DNA from: Cuniculiplasma sp.
Lineage (GTDB): Archaea; Thermoplasmatota; Thermoplasmata; Thermoplasmatales; Thermoplasmataceae
Length of the DNA stretch: 6,896 nucleotides
NCBI GenBank assembly: GCA_023256455.1
Contig: JAGDXN010000006.1
Location: forward strand, 7,027 to 13,922
Reading direction: 5' to 3'
Shown here piece by piece: positions 1 to 5,776 of this stretch (position 1 is the stretch's first letter; each line of letters begins with the position of its first letter). The notes under the pieces were generated by a model. That model searched no databases. It had not been told where the DNA came from and saw only the letters and a program-made list of their open reading frames with translations. A program made the translations under genes and the position numbers.

Positions 1-809
1 CTCCTTTCCCTGTTATACCTTGCAAGCTTTCCAAGGGTGTTCAGGGAAGTCATGGCCGAGAATCTTGTTGTCTGCCTTATCCTTGGCTTTCCCCTTCTCA
101 TGATGGGTGTATCCGTATCCACAGTATATCTTGCCACAGCCCTCTCACTGAATATTCTCAGGGCAATCACAATCATGACAATTACAATGCCCATAATTAT
201 GAATGTTGCAAGAATTCCATAGTAGTTTGATTCTGCCAGAAGGGATGTTATTTCGGTTCCAATGCCAAAGGTCGCATAGGTTGTGAAACCTACAGAAAAT
301 ACCTCGCTCACAGTAATATAAAAGAAACCGTCAGAAACGCTTGGGAAAAGGTTTGCGGCTATTCTTGGAATGGAAAAGGGGACATACACAAGGGACATTG
401 TGTCAAGAAAGCCGTAGTTGTAGTTGTTTGCAACCTCCACCATCTCCTTTGGCACGGTTTTGAATGCCTGGTATTCGCCCATCCATATATTCCACACAAC
501 GGCGGTGAATACAAGAAAATCCGCAGCAAGTTCAACCCCAAGTTCTCCCCCGATACGATTTACAAATATGATCAAAACAACGGGAAAAAAGGTAATTACC
601 GGGACGCTTTCAAAAATCTCAATCAGGGAAATGAAAACGTTTTCAAATATCTTGCTCTTGATGGCACCATAGGCGAGAAGCCAGCCTGAAATAATTGACA
701 GAAATATGAGTGCAAGAACCCGGAAACTTGTGGCCAGAACTGCAAGGGTTATGGTGAAAAAGGGTATGCCGTTAATTGATCCGAAGGAAAGAGCGTTCTG
801 GACAATCAT
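1..809 (-). CDS. ABC transporter permease, NitT/TauT-like, 3' end beyond the left edge (possibly duplicated permease)
   Basis: This is the membrane subunit of an ABC importer. It starts at the ATG at 809-807, which overlaps the ATPase stop as ATGA, and stays open for 269 codons to the window edge. Hydrophobic segments lie at about residues 16-48, 57-83, 97-110, 161-175 and 197-219. The cytoplasmic EAA-like loop that docks on the ATPase covers about residues 117-150 (KTVPKEMVEVANN, then YGFLDTMSLVYVPFSIP). The segment GFFYITVSEVFSVG resembles the matching part of nitrate/sulfonate/taurine permeases. A normal single permease of this family would end near residue 225-265. Here a hydrophilic linker of at least 45 residues, rich in Arg and Thr, follows the last helix and the frame is still open. 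This fits the archaeal duplicated-permease group (COG4986 type), which is an inference. The transported ion cannot be told from the sequence. Confidence 0.85.
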   Translation of the reverse strand, partial: MIVQNALSFGSINGIPFFTITLAVLATSFRVLALIFLSIISGWLLAYGAIKSKIFENVFISLIEIFESVPVITFFPVVLIIFVNRIGGELGVELAADFLVFTAVVWNIWMGEYQAFKTVPKEMVEVANNYNYGFLDTMSLVYVPFSIPRIAANLFPSVSDGFFYITVSEVFSVGFTTYATFGIGTEITSLLAESNYYGILATFIIMGIVIVMIVIALRIFSERAVARYTVDTDTPIMRRGKPRIRQTTRFSAMTSLNTLGKLARYNRER

Positions 810-1558
810 GCCTTCTTCCCTCCCTTAATTGTCAAATATGAGTAAAGGGTATCCAGAACCCTGTCAAATTCTGGGTCCCTGGGGCTTCTTGGCCTTGGCA
901 GGTCAATGTCTACCTTGGCCACAATGGTTGCAGGGTTTCCATTGAGTATGAAAACGGTATCGGAAAGTTCAATCACCTCCGTAAGGTTGTGGGATACCAT
1001 TATGACAGTTTCCAGCGGACTTTCCTCATTGAAGAGAATATTGTAAATATCCTGCCTCAAACCCTCTGCAGTCAGTTCGTCAAGATGGGCAAAGGGCTCA
1101 TCCATCAGAAGTATTTTTGGCTCAGCCGCCAGTGAACGGGCAACTGCCACCCTCTGCCTCATTCCACCGCTCATCTCCTTTGGATAAAGATCGTTAAAAC
1201 CCTGGAGACCAACCATTTCAAGGGCCCTGGAGCTAATCCTCTTAACCTCATCCTTTGGAAGATTCTTTGTTTTAACCGACAGGGCAACATTTTCCTCTGC
1301 TGTCATCCATGGGAATGTAACAATTGATTGATGCACCATGGATATGAGAGGTGTTGGCCTGAGGACGGGCTTCCCATGCAATAATACCCTTCCCTTTTCC
1401 GGTTTGAGAAATGCCCCAAGAAGTCTCAGAAGTGTGGATTTTCCAACGCCGGATGGTCCAACAATGGCAGTGAACTTAGACTTTTCTGCCCTGAGGTTAA
1501 TGTTCTGAAAGACTTTGTATCCATTTTCATATCTGAAATCGAGGTCCTCAACCTCCAA
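806..1558 (-). CDS. ABC transporter ATP-binding protein, NitT/TauT (SsuB/TauB-like) family
   Basis: This is a cytoplasmic ATPase that powers the neighbouring permease. At 250 residues it has the usual family length, and all catalytic motifs are intact: Walker A GPSGVGKST (34-42), Q-loop Gln77, signature MSGGM (129-133), Walker B ILLMDEP (149-155, with Asp153 and Glu154), D-loop AHLD (157-160) and switch His190. The start is TTG at 1558-1556. A TGA lies in frame six codons upstream and there is no ATG or GTG between, and the resulting N-terminus MEVEDLDFRY fits family members. A strong Shine-Dalgarno match, GGTGATC, lies at 1578-1572, about 13 bases before the TTG. The 3' end overlaps the permease start by ATGA, so the two genes are probably translationally coupled. 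The family handles nitrate, sulfonates, taurine, cyanate and similar substrates; which one applies here is not shown. Confidence 0.92.
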   Translation of the reverse strand: MEVEDLDFRYENGYKVFQNINLRAEKSKFTAIVGPSGVGKSTLLRLLGAFLKPEKGRVLLHGKPVLRPTPLISMVHQSIVTFPWMTAEENVALSVKTKNLPKDEVKRISSRALEMVGLQGFNDLYPKEMSGGMRQRVAVARSLAAEPKILLMDEPFAHLDELTAEGLRQDIYNILFNEESPLETVIMVSHNLTEVIELSDTVFILNGNPATIVAKVDIDLPRPRSPRDPEFDRVLDTLYSYLTIKGGKKA

Positions 1559-1565
1559 CGTTGTT

Positions 1566-1586
1566 CCAAGTGATCACCTAACTTGG
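1566..1586. promoter_or_regulatory. Inverted repeat at the expected transcription start of the ABC operon (candidate operator)
   Basis: CCAAGT (1566-1571) and ACTTGG (1581-1586) are perfect 6-base inverted arms 9 bases apart. The palindrome TGATCA (1571-1576) overlaps the left arm by one base and extends into the spacer. The element lies over the predicted start site and leader, where an archaeal repressor would block RNA polymerase or where RNA pairing could mask the GGTGATC ribosome site. Arms this short can arise by chance, so it is a candidate only. Confidence 0.35.
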
Positions 1587-1600
1587 CAATATCTTAATAC

Positions 1601-1608
1601 TATAAATT
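1601..1608 (-). promoter_or_regulatory. Predicted TATA box of the ABC transporter operon
   Basis: Read on the minus strand this is AATTTATA, preceded by an A-rich stretch as expected for the BRE/TATA region of an archaeal promoter. Placing the transcription start about 25 bases downstream puts it near 1577-1580. That gives a short leader of about 20 bases carrying GGTGATC ahead of the TTG start at 1558. This is a prediction from sequence and spacing only. Confidence 0.55.
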
Positions 1609-1642
1609 ATATTTGAAAAGCTCTTGATGGATTCTTACATAT

Positions 1643-1680
1643 AACATAATATTCTTGATTTTCCTCATTAATATTATGTT
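1643..1680. repeat. Perfect 11-base inverted repeat in the GNAT-ABC intergenic region
   Basis: AACATAATATT (1643-1653) and AATATTATGTT (1670-1680) are exact reverse complements separated by 16 bases. The element lies about 35-80 bases upstream of the predicted TATA box of the ABC operon and about 105 bases after the GNAT stop. No T-run follows it on the minus strand, so it does not look like an archaeal terminator. A binding site for a dimeric regulator is a reasonable reading. The high AT content makes chance pairing easier, but 11 exact pairs stand out in a 227-base gap. Confidence 0.6.
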
Positions 1681-1785
1681 CCTCTAAATTCATTAATTTT
1701 CCTGGAAATTATAAGGTAAAGATGTTTTTAGATTTAATTGAACCCTTTAATGGAAGAGAATGGCATGGCATAATTTCCCATTGCA

Positions 1786-2616
1786 TTAAATCTTAAAGTC
1801 ATAAATGTCAAGATCACATATTCTCCTGAAACCAACCCTTTCACAGACGGGAGCAGATGTTTTTTTAACTGCATGAGTTATGAGATATTCTATACCCTCA
1901 CCCTTTGCAACCTCTCTTCTTTTTTCAATCATTTTTTTATATATTCCCTTACCCCTGAACTCCTGAATTACAGCTGCACCGTCAAGTATGGCGTATCCAC
2001 CCTTTCTGTCCATCTCCATTATGGAGAAACCAACTTTTTTTCCTGTGCTTTTTTCAAAGGCCAGAAATGCCCCTATCTGTCCTCTGTAATATTCCGTTGA
2101 GTTGATCATCTTTCCTAAATTAACCATATACTGTGCCATTGAGGTATCCATTCCCATTCCGAAGGCTTCCGCCATCATGTCAATTTCCCTTTCCAAATCC
2201 TCAAGGGTAACTTCCTCTATTTCAAAGGAATCGTTCTTAACATTTATACTGTTATCCGTCCCCATGGCAAGTCCATATTCTGAAACGTTTTCATTCAGAA
2301 CAAACCTGTGCCTCTCGAGCCTTTCCCTAAGATCTCGAGGTTTACTTGATGGCCCAACTATCCAGCTGAAGGATTTTTTCTGATTCTTGAAAAAGTCCAC
2401 GACCCTTTCAATTGTGGCATCAGCATCTGCCTCACTCATTTCAGCAAGGCCAACGTGGTTTGCAGCCTCAGAATTAAACTGAGTCATGTATCCTTTCACA
2501 CCAGGTATATGGATGGTTTCAATTCCAGGCTGGGATAAAAAATCCCTTCCAGGGCCATTTCTATCAAGCATGGCATTTGTTCTTTCAATATTTTTTATCA
2601 GTTGTTCTCTATTCAT
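1786..2616 (-). CDS. GNAT-family acetyltransferase with a degenerate N-terminal GNAT-like half
   Basis: The predicted product is a soluble 276-residue protein. The C-terminal half (about 131-276) has the GNAT layout. A beta-strand pair around GKKVGFSIMEM (192-202) precedes ILDGAAVIQEFRGKGIYKKM (210-229), where RGKGIY (221-226) is the acetyl-CoA pyrophosphate-binding motif A. ITHAVKKTSAPVCERVGFRR (246-265) is the usual C-terminal motif B region. The N-terminal half (1-125) includes FSWIVGPSSKPRDL (83-96) and HRFVLNENVSEYGLAMG (103-119). It resembles the second half of a GNAT fold without an acetyl-CoA loop, as in tandem-GNAT proteins. The acceptor substrate cannot be predicted. It is a single gene between two operons, with its own promoter. 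The start ATG at 2616 sits about 25 bases from the TATA box, so translation is probably leaderless. Confidence 0.82.
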   Translation of the reverse strand: MNREQLIKNIERTNAMLDRNGPGRDFLSQPGIETIHIPGVKGYMTQFNSEAANHVGLAEMSEADADATIERVVDFFKNQKKSFSWIVGPSSKPRDLRERLERHRFVLNENVSEYGLAMGTDNSINVKNDSFEIEEVTLEDLEREIDMMAEAFGMGMDTSMAQYMVNLGKMINSTEYYRGQIGAFLAFEKSTGKKVGFSIMEMDRKGGYAILDGAAVIQEFRGKGIYKKMIEKRREVAKGEGIEYLITHAVKKTSAPVCERVGFRRICDLDIYDFKI

Positions 2617-2635
2617 GTTTTAAAATGTAATAAAG

Positions 2636-2646
2636 TTTATATAAAA
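2636..2646 (-). promoter_or_regulatory. Predicted TATA box of the GNAT gene, leaderless arrangement
   Basis: The minus strand reads TTTTATATAAA, a near-ideal archaeal TATA box. Its centre (2641) is 25 bases from the A of the ATG at 2616, which is the normal distance from TATA to transcription start. The mRNA is therefore predicted to begin at or next to the start codon. In agreement, the bases just before the ATG (TTACATTTTAAAAC) contain no Shine-Dalgarno match. Confidence 0.65.
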
Positions 2647-2710
2647 TTTATGGAATATCATTTTAGAATCAGAAAATAATCGAAAAGATTTTAACACCTT
2701 AACGAGTTTT

Positions 2711-2716
2711 AAAAAA
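2711..2716 (-). terminator. Possible T-run terminator after atpI
   Basis: About 25 bases after the atpI stop the minus strand has TTTTTT, followed by AAAA. Archaeal RNA polymerase commonly stops at T-rich tracts without needing a hairpin. The run is short and no second run follows, so this is weak. It does lie at the right place: between the end of the ATPase operon and the separate GNAT promoter. Confidence 0.35.
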
Positions 2717-2740
2717 TAGGGAAGTTGATTTATTTCAAAT

Positions 2741-4666
2741 TTACTGAATATCCACATTCTCTTCGGTGTATTTCCTGTTTGTTCCAAAGGGGCTGAAGGG
2801 TCTTCCATTTCCCTTGAAGAATTTGGAAAAGAATTCTACATAGATAAGCCTCACTCCCTGGATTCCACCTTCCACAATGGCAAGCAAAAGGGCAAATAAC
2901 TGACCAAACACAAGGACGATAATTCCCACAATTATAAGGAATGGATTGGAGGTTGTGCTGAAGAAGAATCCGTTGATAAGTGATGTCAAAATCACTGATG
3001 CCAGGAGTATACCCATAATCCTTGTATATGAAAGGACATGGCTGATTACAGATGGAAGCTCTATGAGACCGTTTCCCTTCTCTGCAACCACTATGAGAAT
3101 TATGCCCACAGCCATCATGGCCACATCAATGTCCGCATATATGTTTGTTGAAAGGTTCAAATTCAGGCCGTAAATGAGCGAAAGCCCATATATGACGATG
3201 CCCCATACGAAAAGAAGCCATCCGAATTTTCCGAACACATGGATTCTTTCTCCATAATAGTGCTCATTGACCATTCCCAGTATGAGGCCAAAGGAAACCA
3301 TGAATACGCCGAAGTATCCGCTCATCAGAAGGATTTTGGATGTATAGGTAATGGGATTGTAGTACGTCACATGGAATGGCCCTATCTGGTTTGGCAAAAT
3401 GGAAAACCCGAAGAAACCATTGAATACTATTCCTGAAATAATGGCTGCTATGCCCCCTGGAATCAGAGCCTTTGCAAGAACCTGCAACTGGTACGGGGTG
3501 AAAACCGATCCGACGAAATTGGTCAGTTTCTTTGGAAGTTTTACCTTCTTTCCCGTACTGTTCAGCCTCCTTACGAGCCATATGGATATGAGCAGAATTA
3601 CAATTCCAAAGCCAAAATCACCAACCATGATTCCGAAGAATATGGGGAATGCTATGGCGAATATGAGCGTCGGGTCAATCTCAATGTCCTGTGGCAAAGA
3701 ATAGAATCGTATGAAGGATTCAAAGAGCCGGAAACCTCTTGGATTGTTCAGAAGGGTCGGTCCCCTTTCATCTGTTTGGATCTTTTCCACTATGCACTGG
3801 GAATTACTGGTCTTTTCTATGACATTTTTAATATTATCATATTTGAAGGCAGGTATCCAGCCCTCCATTGCAAATATGCTTTCTGTGGAAGGCAGTCTCA
3901 GTGCAGCCTCTACCTTCCTTGCTTCGATTTCAAGGGCCTCCTTGATTGAGACCACCTTTGCATAATATTTATCGGAAAGTTCATCTATTCCGCTTTCCAG
4001 TTCCTTCAGGGTGTTGTTAAGTTCAGCCCTTTTTTCCTCAAGGTTTTTTCTTAACTCATCAGGCTTTCCCGACATTTTCATAATGAATATGGGCTTTGAT
4101 TCTGCCGAGGAAAGGCTCTGGGAGAATTCCTTCTCCTTTTCCTTGGGCACACACACTATGGTTGACTGCCCGGCCCTTATGGTTATTATATCCTTTGAAG
4201 GGCTGCTGTATGGATAATTTACAATGAATGAGGATATGGAAGAATTGTTAAAATAAGATAGATCCACATCCATGTTGACCATATAGGACAGGACTTCCAG
4301 CCTGTTATCTATGTCCTTTAATGTGGATTTAATATCATTGATTGATGAGTAAGCGATTCTCAGATCCTCCCCAATGTGGATTGAATCGGCCTCACTCAAA
4401 ATTTCGTCCCTGTTTTTGAACCTTATTTTTTTATTCACCGCTCTTGGATGCAGGAGGTTTTCGTAACCCCTGAATCTGTTCAATTCATCAATTATCCTTG
4501 ATTTGTCCGGGAGATCAGTTCCACTATTCATAATAGATTTGACGCTGGTCGAAACCTCCTCCAGCTGTATGACCTTCATGTCGTGGAGTATGGACAGTAT
4601 TTCAGGTGCCCTATCCTTTGTCGCTATTACTCTGATCTTTTCCATTGGAACCGGTTTCATTCCCAT
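2741..4666 (-). CDS. atpI: A-type (V-type) ATP synthase subunit I (a subunit)
   Basis: This stator membrane subunit forms the ion half-channels next to the c-ring. At 641 residues it has normal length for archaeal subunit I. Residues 1-330 are a soluble, partly coiled-coil arm that binds the peripheral stalks, including the EGWIPAF motif (268-274). About seven or eight membrane helices follow, beginning with FPIFFGIMVGDFGFGIVILL (340-359). The helix with SHVLSYTRIMG (542-552) carries Arg549, equivalent to the arginine essential for proton transfer in yeast Vph1. A second conserved arginine, Arg606, lies in GVRLIYVEFFSKFF. The start is ATG at 4666, five bases after the atpH stop; the ATG at 4660 is a possible alternative. 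It is the last ATPase gene in this cluster, with a non-ATPase gene following. Confidence 0.96.
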   Translation of the reverse strand: MGMKPVPMEKIRVIATKDRAPEILSILHDMKVIQLEEVSTSVKSIMNSGTDLPDKSRIIDELNRFRGYENLLHPRAVNKKIRFKNRDEILSEADSIHIGEDLRIAYSSINDIKSTLKDIDNRLEVLSYMVNMDVDLSYFNNSSISSFIVNYPYSSPSKDIITIRAGQSTIVCVPKEKEKEFSQSLSSAESKPIFIMKMSGKPDELRKNLEEKRAELNNTLKELESGIDELSDKYYAKVVSIKEALEIEARKVEAALRLPSTESIFAMEGWIPAFKYDNIKNVIEKTSNSQCIVEKIQTDERGPTLLNNPRGFRLFESFIRFYSLPQDIEIDPTLIFAIAFPIFFGIMVGDFGFGIVILLISIWLVRRLNSTGKKVKLPKKLTNFVGSVFTPYQLQVLAKALIPGGIAAIISGIVFNGFFGFSILPNQIGPFHVTYYNPITYTSKILLMSGYFGVFMVSFGLILGMVNEHYYGERIHVFGKFGWLLFVWGIVIYGLSLIYGLNLNLSTNIYADIDVAMMAVGIILIVVAEKGNGLIELPSVISHVLSYTRIMGILLASVILTSLINGFFFSTTSNPFLIIVGIIVLVFGQLFALLLAIVEGGIQGVRLIYVEFFSKFFKGNGRPFSPFGTNRKYTEENVDIQ

Positions 4667-4671
4667 TTATA

Positions 4672-4995
4672 TCATTCCACGCTTTCTTTCAGAAATTTAA
4701 ACAGCATCTCAGAGGCTTTCTTATCTGTGAGTTTTAATGATATGGATTCTGCCTCTTTCCTTGCCTTTTCCCTGCTTTCCTCAATCTTCTGATCAATCTT
4801 TTTCTGCAGATCCCTTATCTTTTCATCATACTCCCTGCTCAGCCTTTCCTCTGTTTCCCTGATCTCATTTTCCATTGAATGCCTTGCAGCTTCAAGCTTC
4901 TGCTTGCATTCAGCCGAGAACTTATCCAGCATTGACTGGATCTCGTCCTCCTTCATCTTGATCTTTTTTATCTCTTCAATCCCATTTTCGCTCAT
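4672..4995 (-). CDS. atpH: A-type ATP synthase subunit H (peripheral stalk)
   Basis: The product has 107 residues and is almost entirely charged heptad-type helix (for example KQKLEAARHSMENEIRETEE and REKARKEAESISLKL). This is typical of subunit H, which pairs with E to form the peripheral stalk holding the A1 head still. I chose the ATG at 4995 (MSENGIEEIKKIK) over an open-frame extension to 5061. GGTGAG lies three bases before it, the length matches the family, and the upstream extension has no family-like sequence and overlaps a membrane ORF in another frame. The start overlaps the stop of that small ORF as ATGA, and the stop is five bases before atpI. Confidence 0.9.
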   Translation of the reverse strand: MSENGIEEIKKIKMKEDEIQSMLDKFSAECKQKLEAARHSMENEIRETEERLSREYDEKIRDLQKKIDQKIEESREKARKEAESISLKLTDKKASEMLFKFLKESVE

Positions 4996-5093
4996 AATCT
5001 CACCAGCAGAAATATAACAAGTACTATTATCAGTATCCTTATGGGGAACATATATCTCCATATGGCATACAGCTTTCTCTGTTCATTGTTCAT
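4992..5093 (-). CDS. Predicted 33-residue single-span membrane protein within the ATPase operon
   Basis: I do not recognise this protein. From the ATG at 5093 it reads MNNEQRKLYAIWRYMFP, then IRILIIVLVIFLLVRL, and stops with TGA at 4994-4992. The N-terminal half is polar with Arg6, Lys7 and Arg13. The C-terminal half is a hydrophobic segment (about residues 15-31) with Arg19 near its start and Arg32 at its end, suggesting a single membrane span. The ORF begins 11 bases inside the end of atpD and ends in an ATGA overlap with atpH, filling the space between them exactly. GGAG directly abuts the ATG, which is closer than ideal; initiation could use ATT at 5102 or TTG at 5108 in the same frame. 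It is not the c-ring subunit, since there is no helical hairpin and no Glu or Asp in the span. Expression is unproven. Confidence 0.6.
   Translation of the reverse strand: MNNEQRKLYAIWRYMFPIRILIIVLVIFLLVRL
4999..5004 (-). promoter_or_regulatory. Ribosome binding site deciding the atpH start
   Basis: GGTGAG matches the archaeal anti-Shine-Dalgarno complement (GGAGGTGATC) and ends three bases before the ATG at 4995. It lies inside the last codons of the small membrane ORF, so ribosomes finishing that ORF would be placed on it. Confidence 0.65.
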
Positions 5094-5766
5094 CTCCTGA
5101 ATCGTCAATCTCTTCAATTTCGGCCTTATCAACTTCCTCCTCCTGGGAAGTAATCTTCTTCTTCACTATTTTCAGGGTTGTAAAGGTATCCCTTTCCATT
5201 TCGTCAAGCCTCATCCTGATATATTTTGCATTTTCATTCAGCCTGGGAATCATGACGAATTCGATTGCGTTGGACCTTCTCTTTGTCTTATCTATTTCAT
5301 AGAGAAGTTTCCTCATGGATTTTTCCTTTTCCACCACAGTTATAAGTGACTGGAAAAGCCTTTCGAAGGAATCGATGGAATCATTTATGGCAGGCGGAAC
5401 AGATATGGCCCTGAATCTCTCTGTGAGAACCGCCCTTTCGGAATTTATGCCAATCTCCGGAATTCTTACACCCATCACATTTTTTGTATTCATGGATACG
5501 CTTGATTCCCCTGACATAAAGGCAAACCTCTCTATGGATAGCTTTCCCTCAGATATCTCTGCCTTGGTAACAGTTTGGATTGCATTTTCCACATCATTCC
5601 TCAAATTTTCTCTCAGATCCTTCATCTCTTTTGCAAGATTGAGGAATTCCATAATGAGGGCTGAACGCTTCATTTTAAGGAGTTGATAACCCCTTCTGGC
5701 AAGTTTGATCCTTCTCCTTATCTGGATCAGTTCAATCCTTGTGGGCTTAACATTGAGAGAGGGCGT
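5083..5766 (-). CDS. atpD: A-type ATP synthase subunit D (central stalk), start codon non-canonical or mutated
   Basis: Subunit D is the coiled-coil rotor shaft inside the A3B3 head. The frame encodes NVKPTRIELIQIRRRIKLAR and then RGYQLLKMKRSALIMEFLN, the family N-terminus. It ends with the second helix, including the signature KTKRRSNAIEFVMIPRL, and an acidic tail (DKAEIEEIDDSGDEQ). The first in-frame ATG, at 5673, would remove about 30 conserved residues, so it is not the true start. Between the atpB stop and that ATG there is no in-frame ATG, GTG or TTG. ACG at 5766 lies four bases after GTGATC and would give a 227-residue protein starting (M)PSLNVKPTR, which is normal length. I use it provisionally. 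Alternatively, one missing G after the out-of-frame ATG at 5753 would give MVKPTRIEL. The gene follows atpB directly, in the same frame. Confidence 0.9.
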   Translation of the reverse strand, partial: TPSLNVKPTRIELIQIRRRIKLARRGYQLLKMKRSALIMEFLNLAKEMKDLRENLRNDVENAIQTVTKAEISEGKLSIERFAFMSGESSVSMNTKNVMGVRIPEIGINSERAVLTERFRAISVPPAINDSIDSFERLFQSLITVVEKEKSMRKLLYEIDKTKRRSNAIEFVMIPRLNENAKYIRMRLDEMERDTFTTLKIVKKKITSQEEEVDKAEIEEIDDSGDEQ

Positions 5767-5770
5767 TTCA

Positions 5771-5776
5771 GATCAC
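5771..5776 (-). promoter_or_regulatory. Ribosome binding site candidate for atpD
   Basis: GTGATC is a six-base match to the archaeal Shine-Dalgarno consensus GGAGGTGATC and spans the atpB stop codon. It is four bases from the in-frame ACG at 5766 but 17 bases from the out-of-frame ATG at 5753. The spacing therefore favours initiation at the ACG position. Confidence 0.45.

Noticed and set aside
37..222. Plus-strand open frame opposite the permease
   Set aside because: It is the hydrophobic mirror of the permease membrane segments on the other strand; the minus-strand permease has the conserved loop motif and operon context.
1643..1680. Inverted repeat as an intrinsic terminator of the GNAT gene
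   Set aside because: It has a weak AT-only stem, a 16-base loop and no T-run after it on the minus strand; archaeal termination does not rely on such hairpins.
1740..1785. 15-codon minus-strand ORF (MGNYAMPFSSIKGFN) just after the GNAT stop
   Set aside because: It is very short, with no ribosome site and no hydrophobic or conserved pattern; the length is expected by chance.
3264..3581. Minus-strand open frame of 105 codons inside atpI
   Set aside because: It lies wholly within atpI in another frame and its composition is not protein-like; atpI is clearly the coding frame.
4996..5061. N-terminal extension of atpH to an ATG at 5061 (MEIYVPHKDTDN...)
   Set aside because: The extension is unlike subunit H. 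The ATG at 4995 has a close GGTGAG and gives the normal length. Another frame over the same bases encodes a coherent membrane segment.
4992..5093. The small membrane ORF as the c-ring subunit (atpK)
   Set aside because: It has only one span, 33 residues and no Glu or Asp in the hydrophobic segment; c subunits have at least one two-helix hairpin with an essential carboxylate.
5083..5673. atpD starting at the ATG at 5673
   Set aside because: The conserved N-terminal helix (KPTRIELIQIRRRIKLARRG) is encoded upstream in the same frame, so this ATG is internal.
5315..5686. Plus-strand open frame of 123 codons opposite atpD
   Set aside because: It is antisense to the well-supported atpD reading frame, with no ribosome site or recognisable domain.
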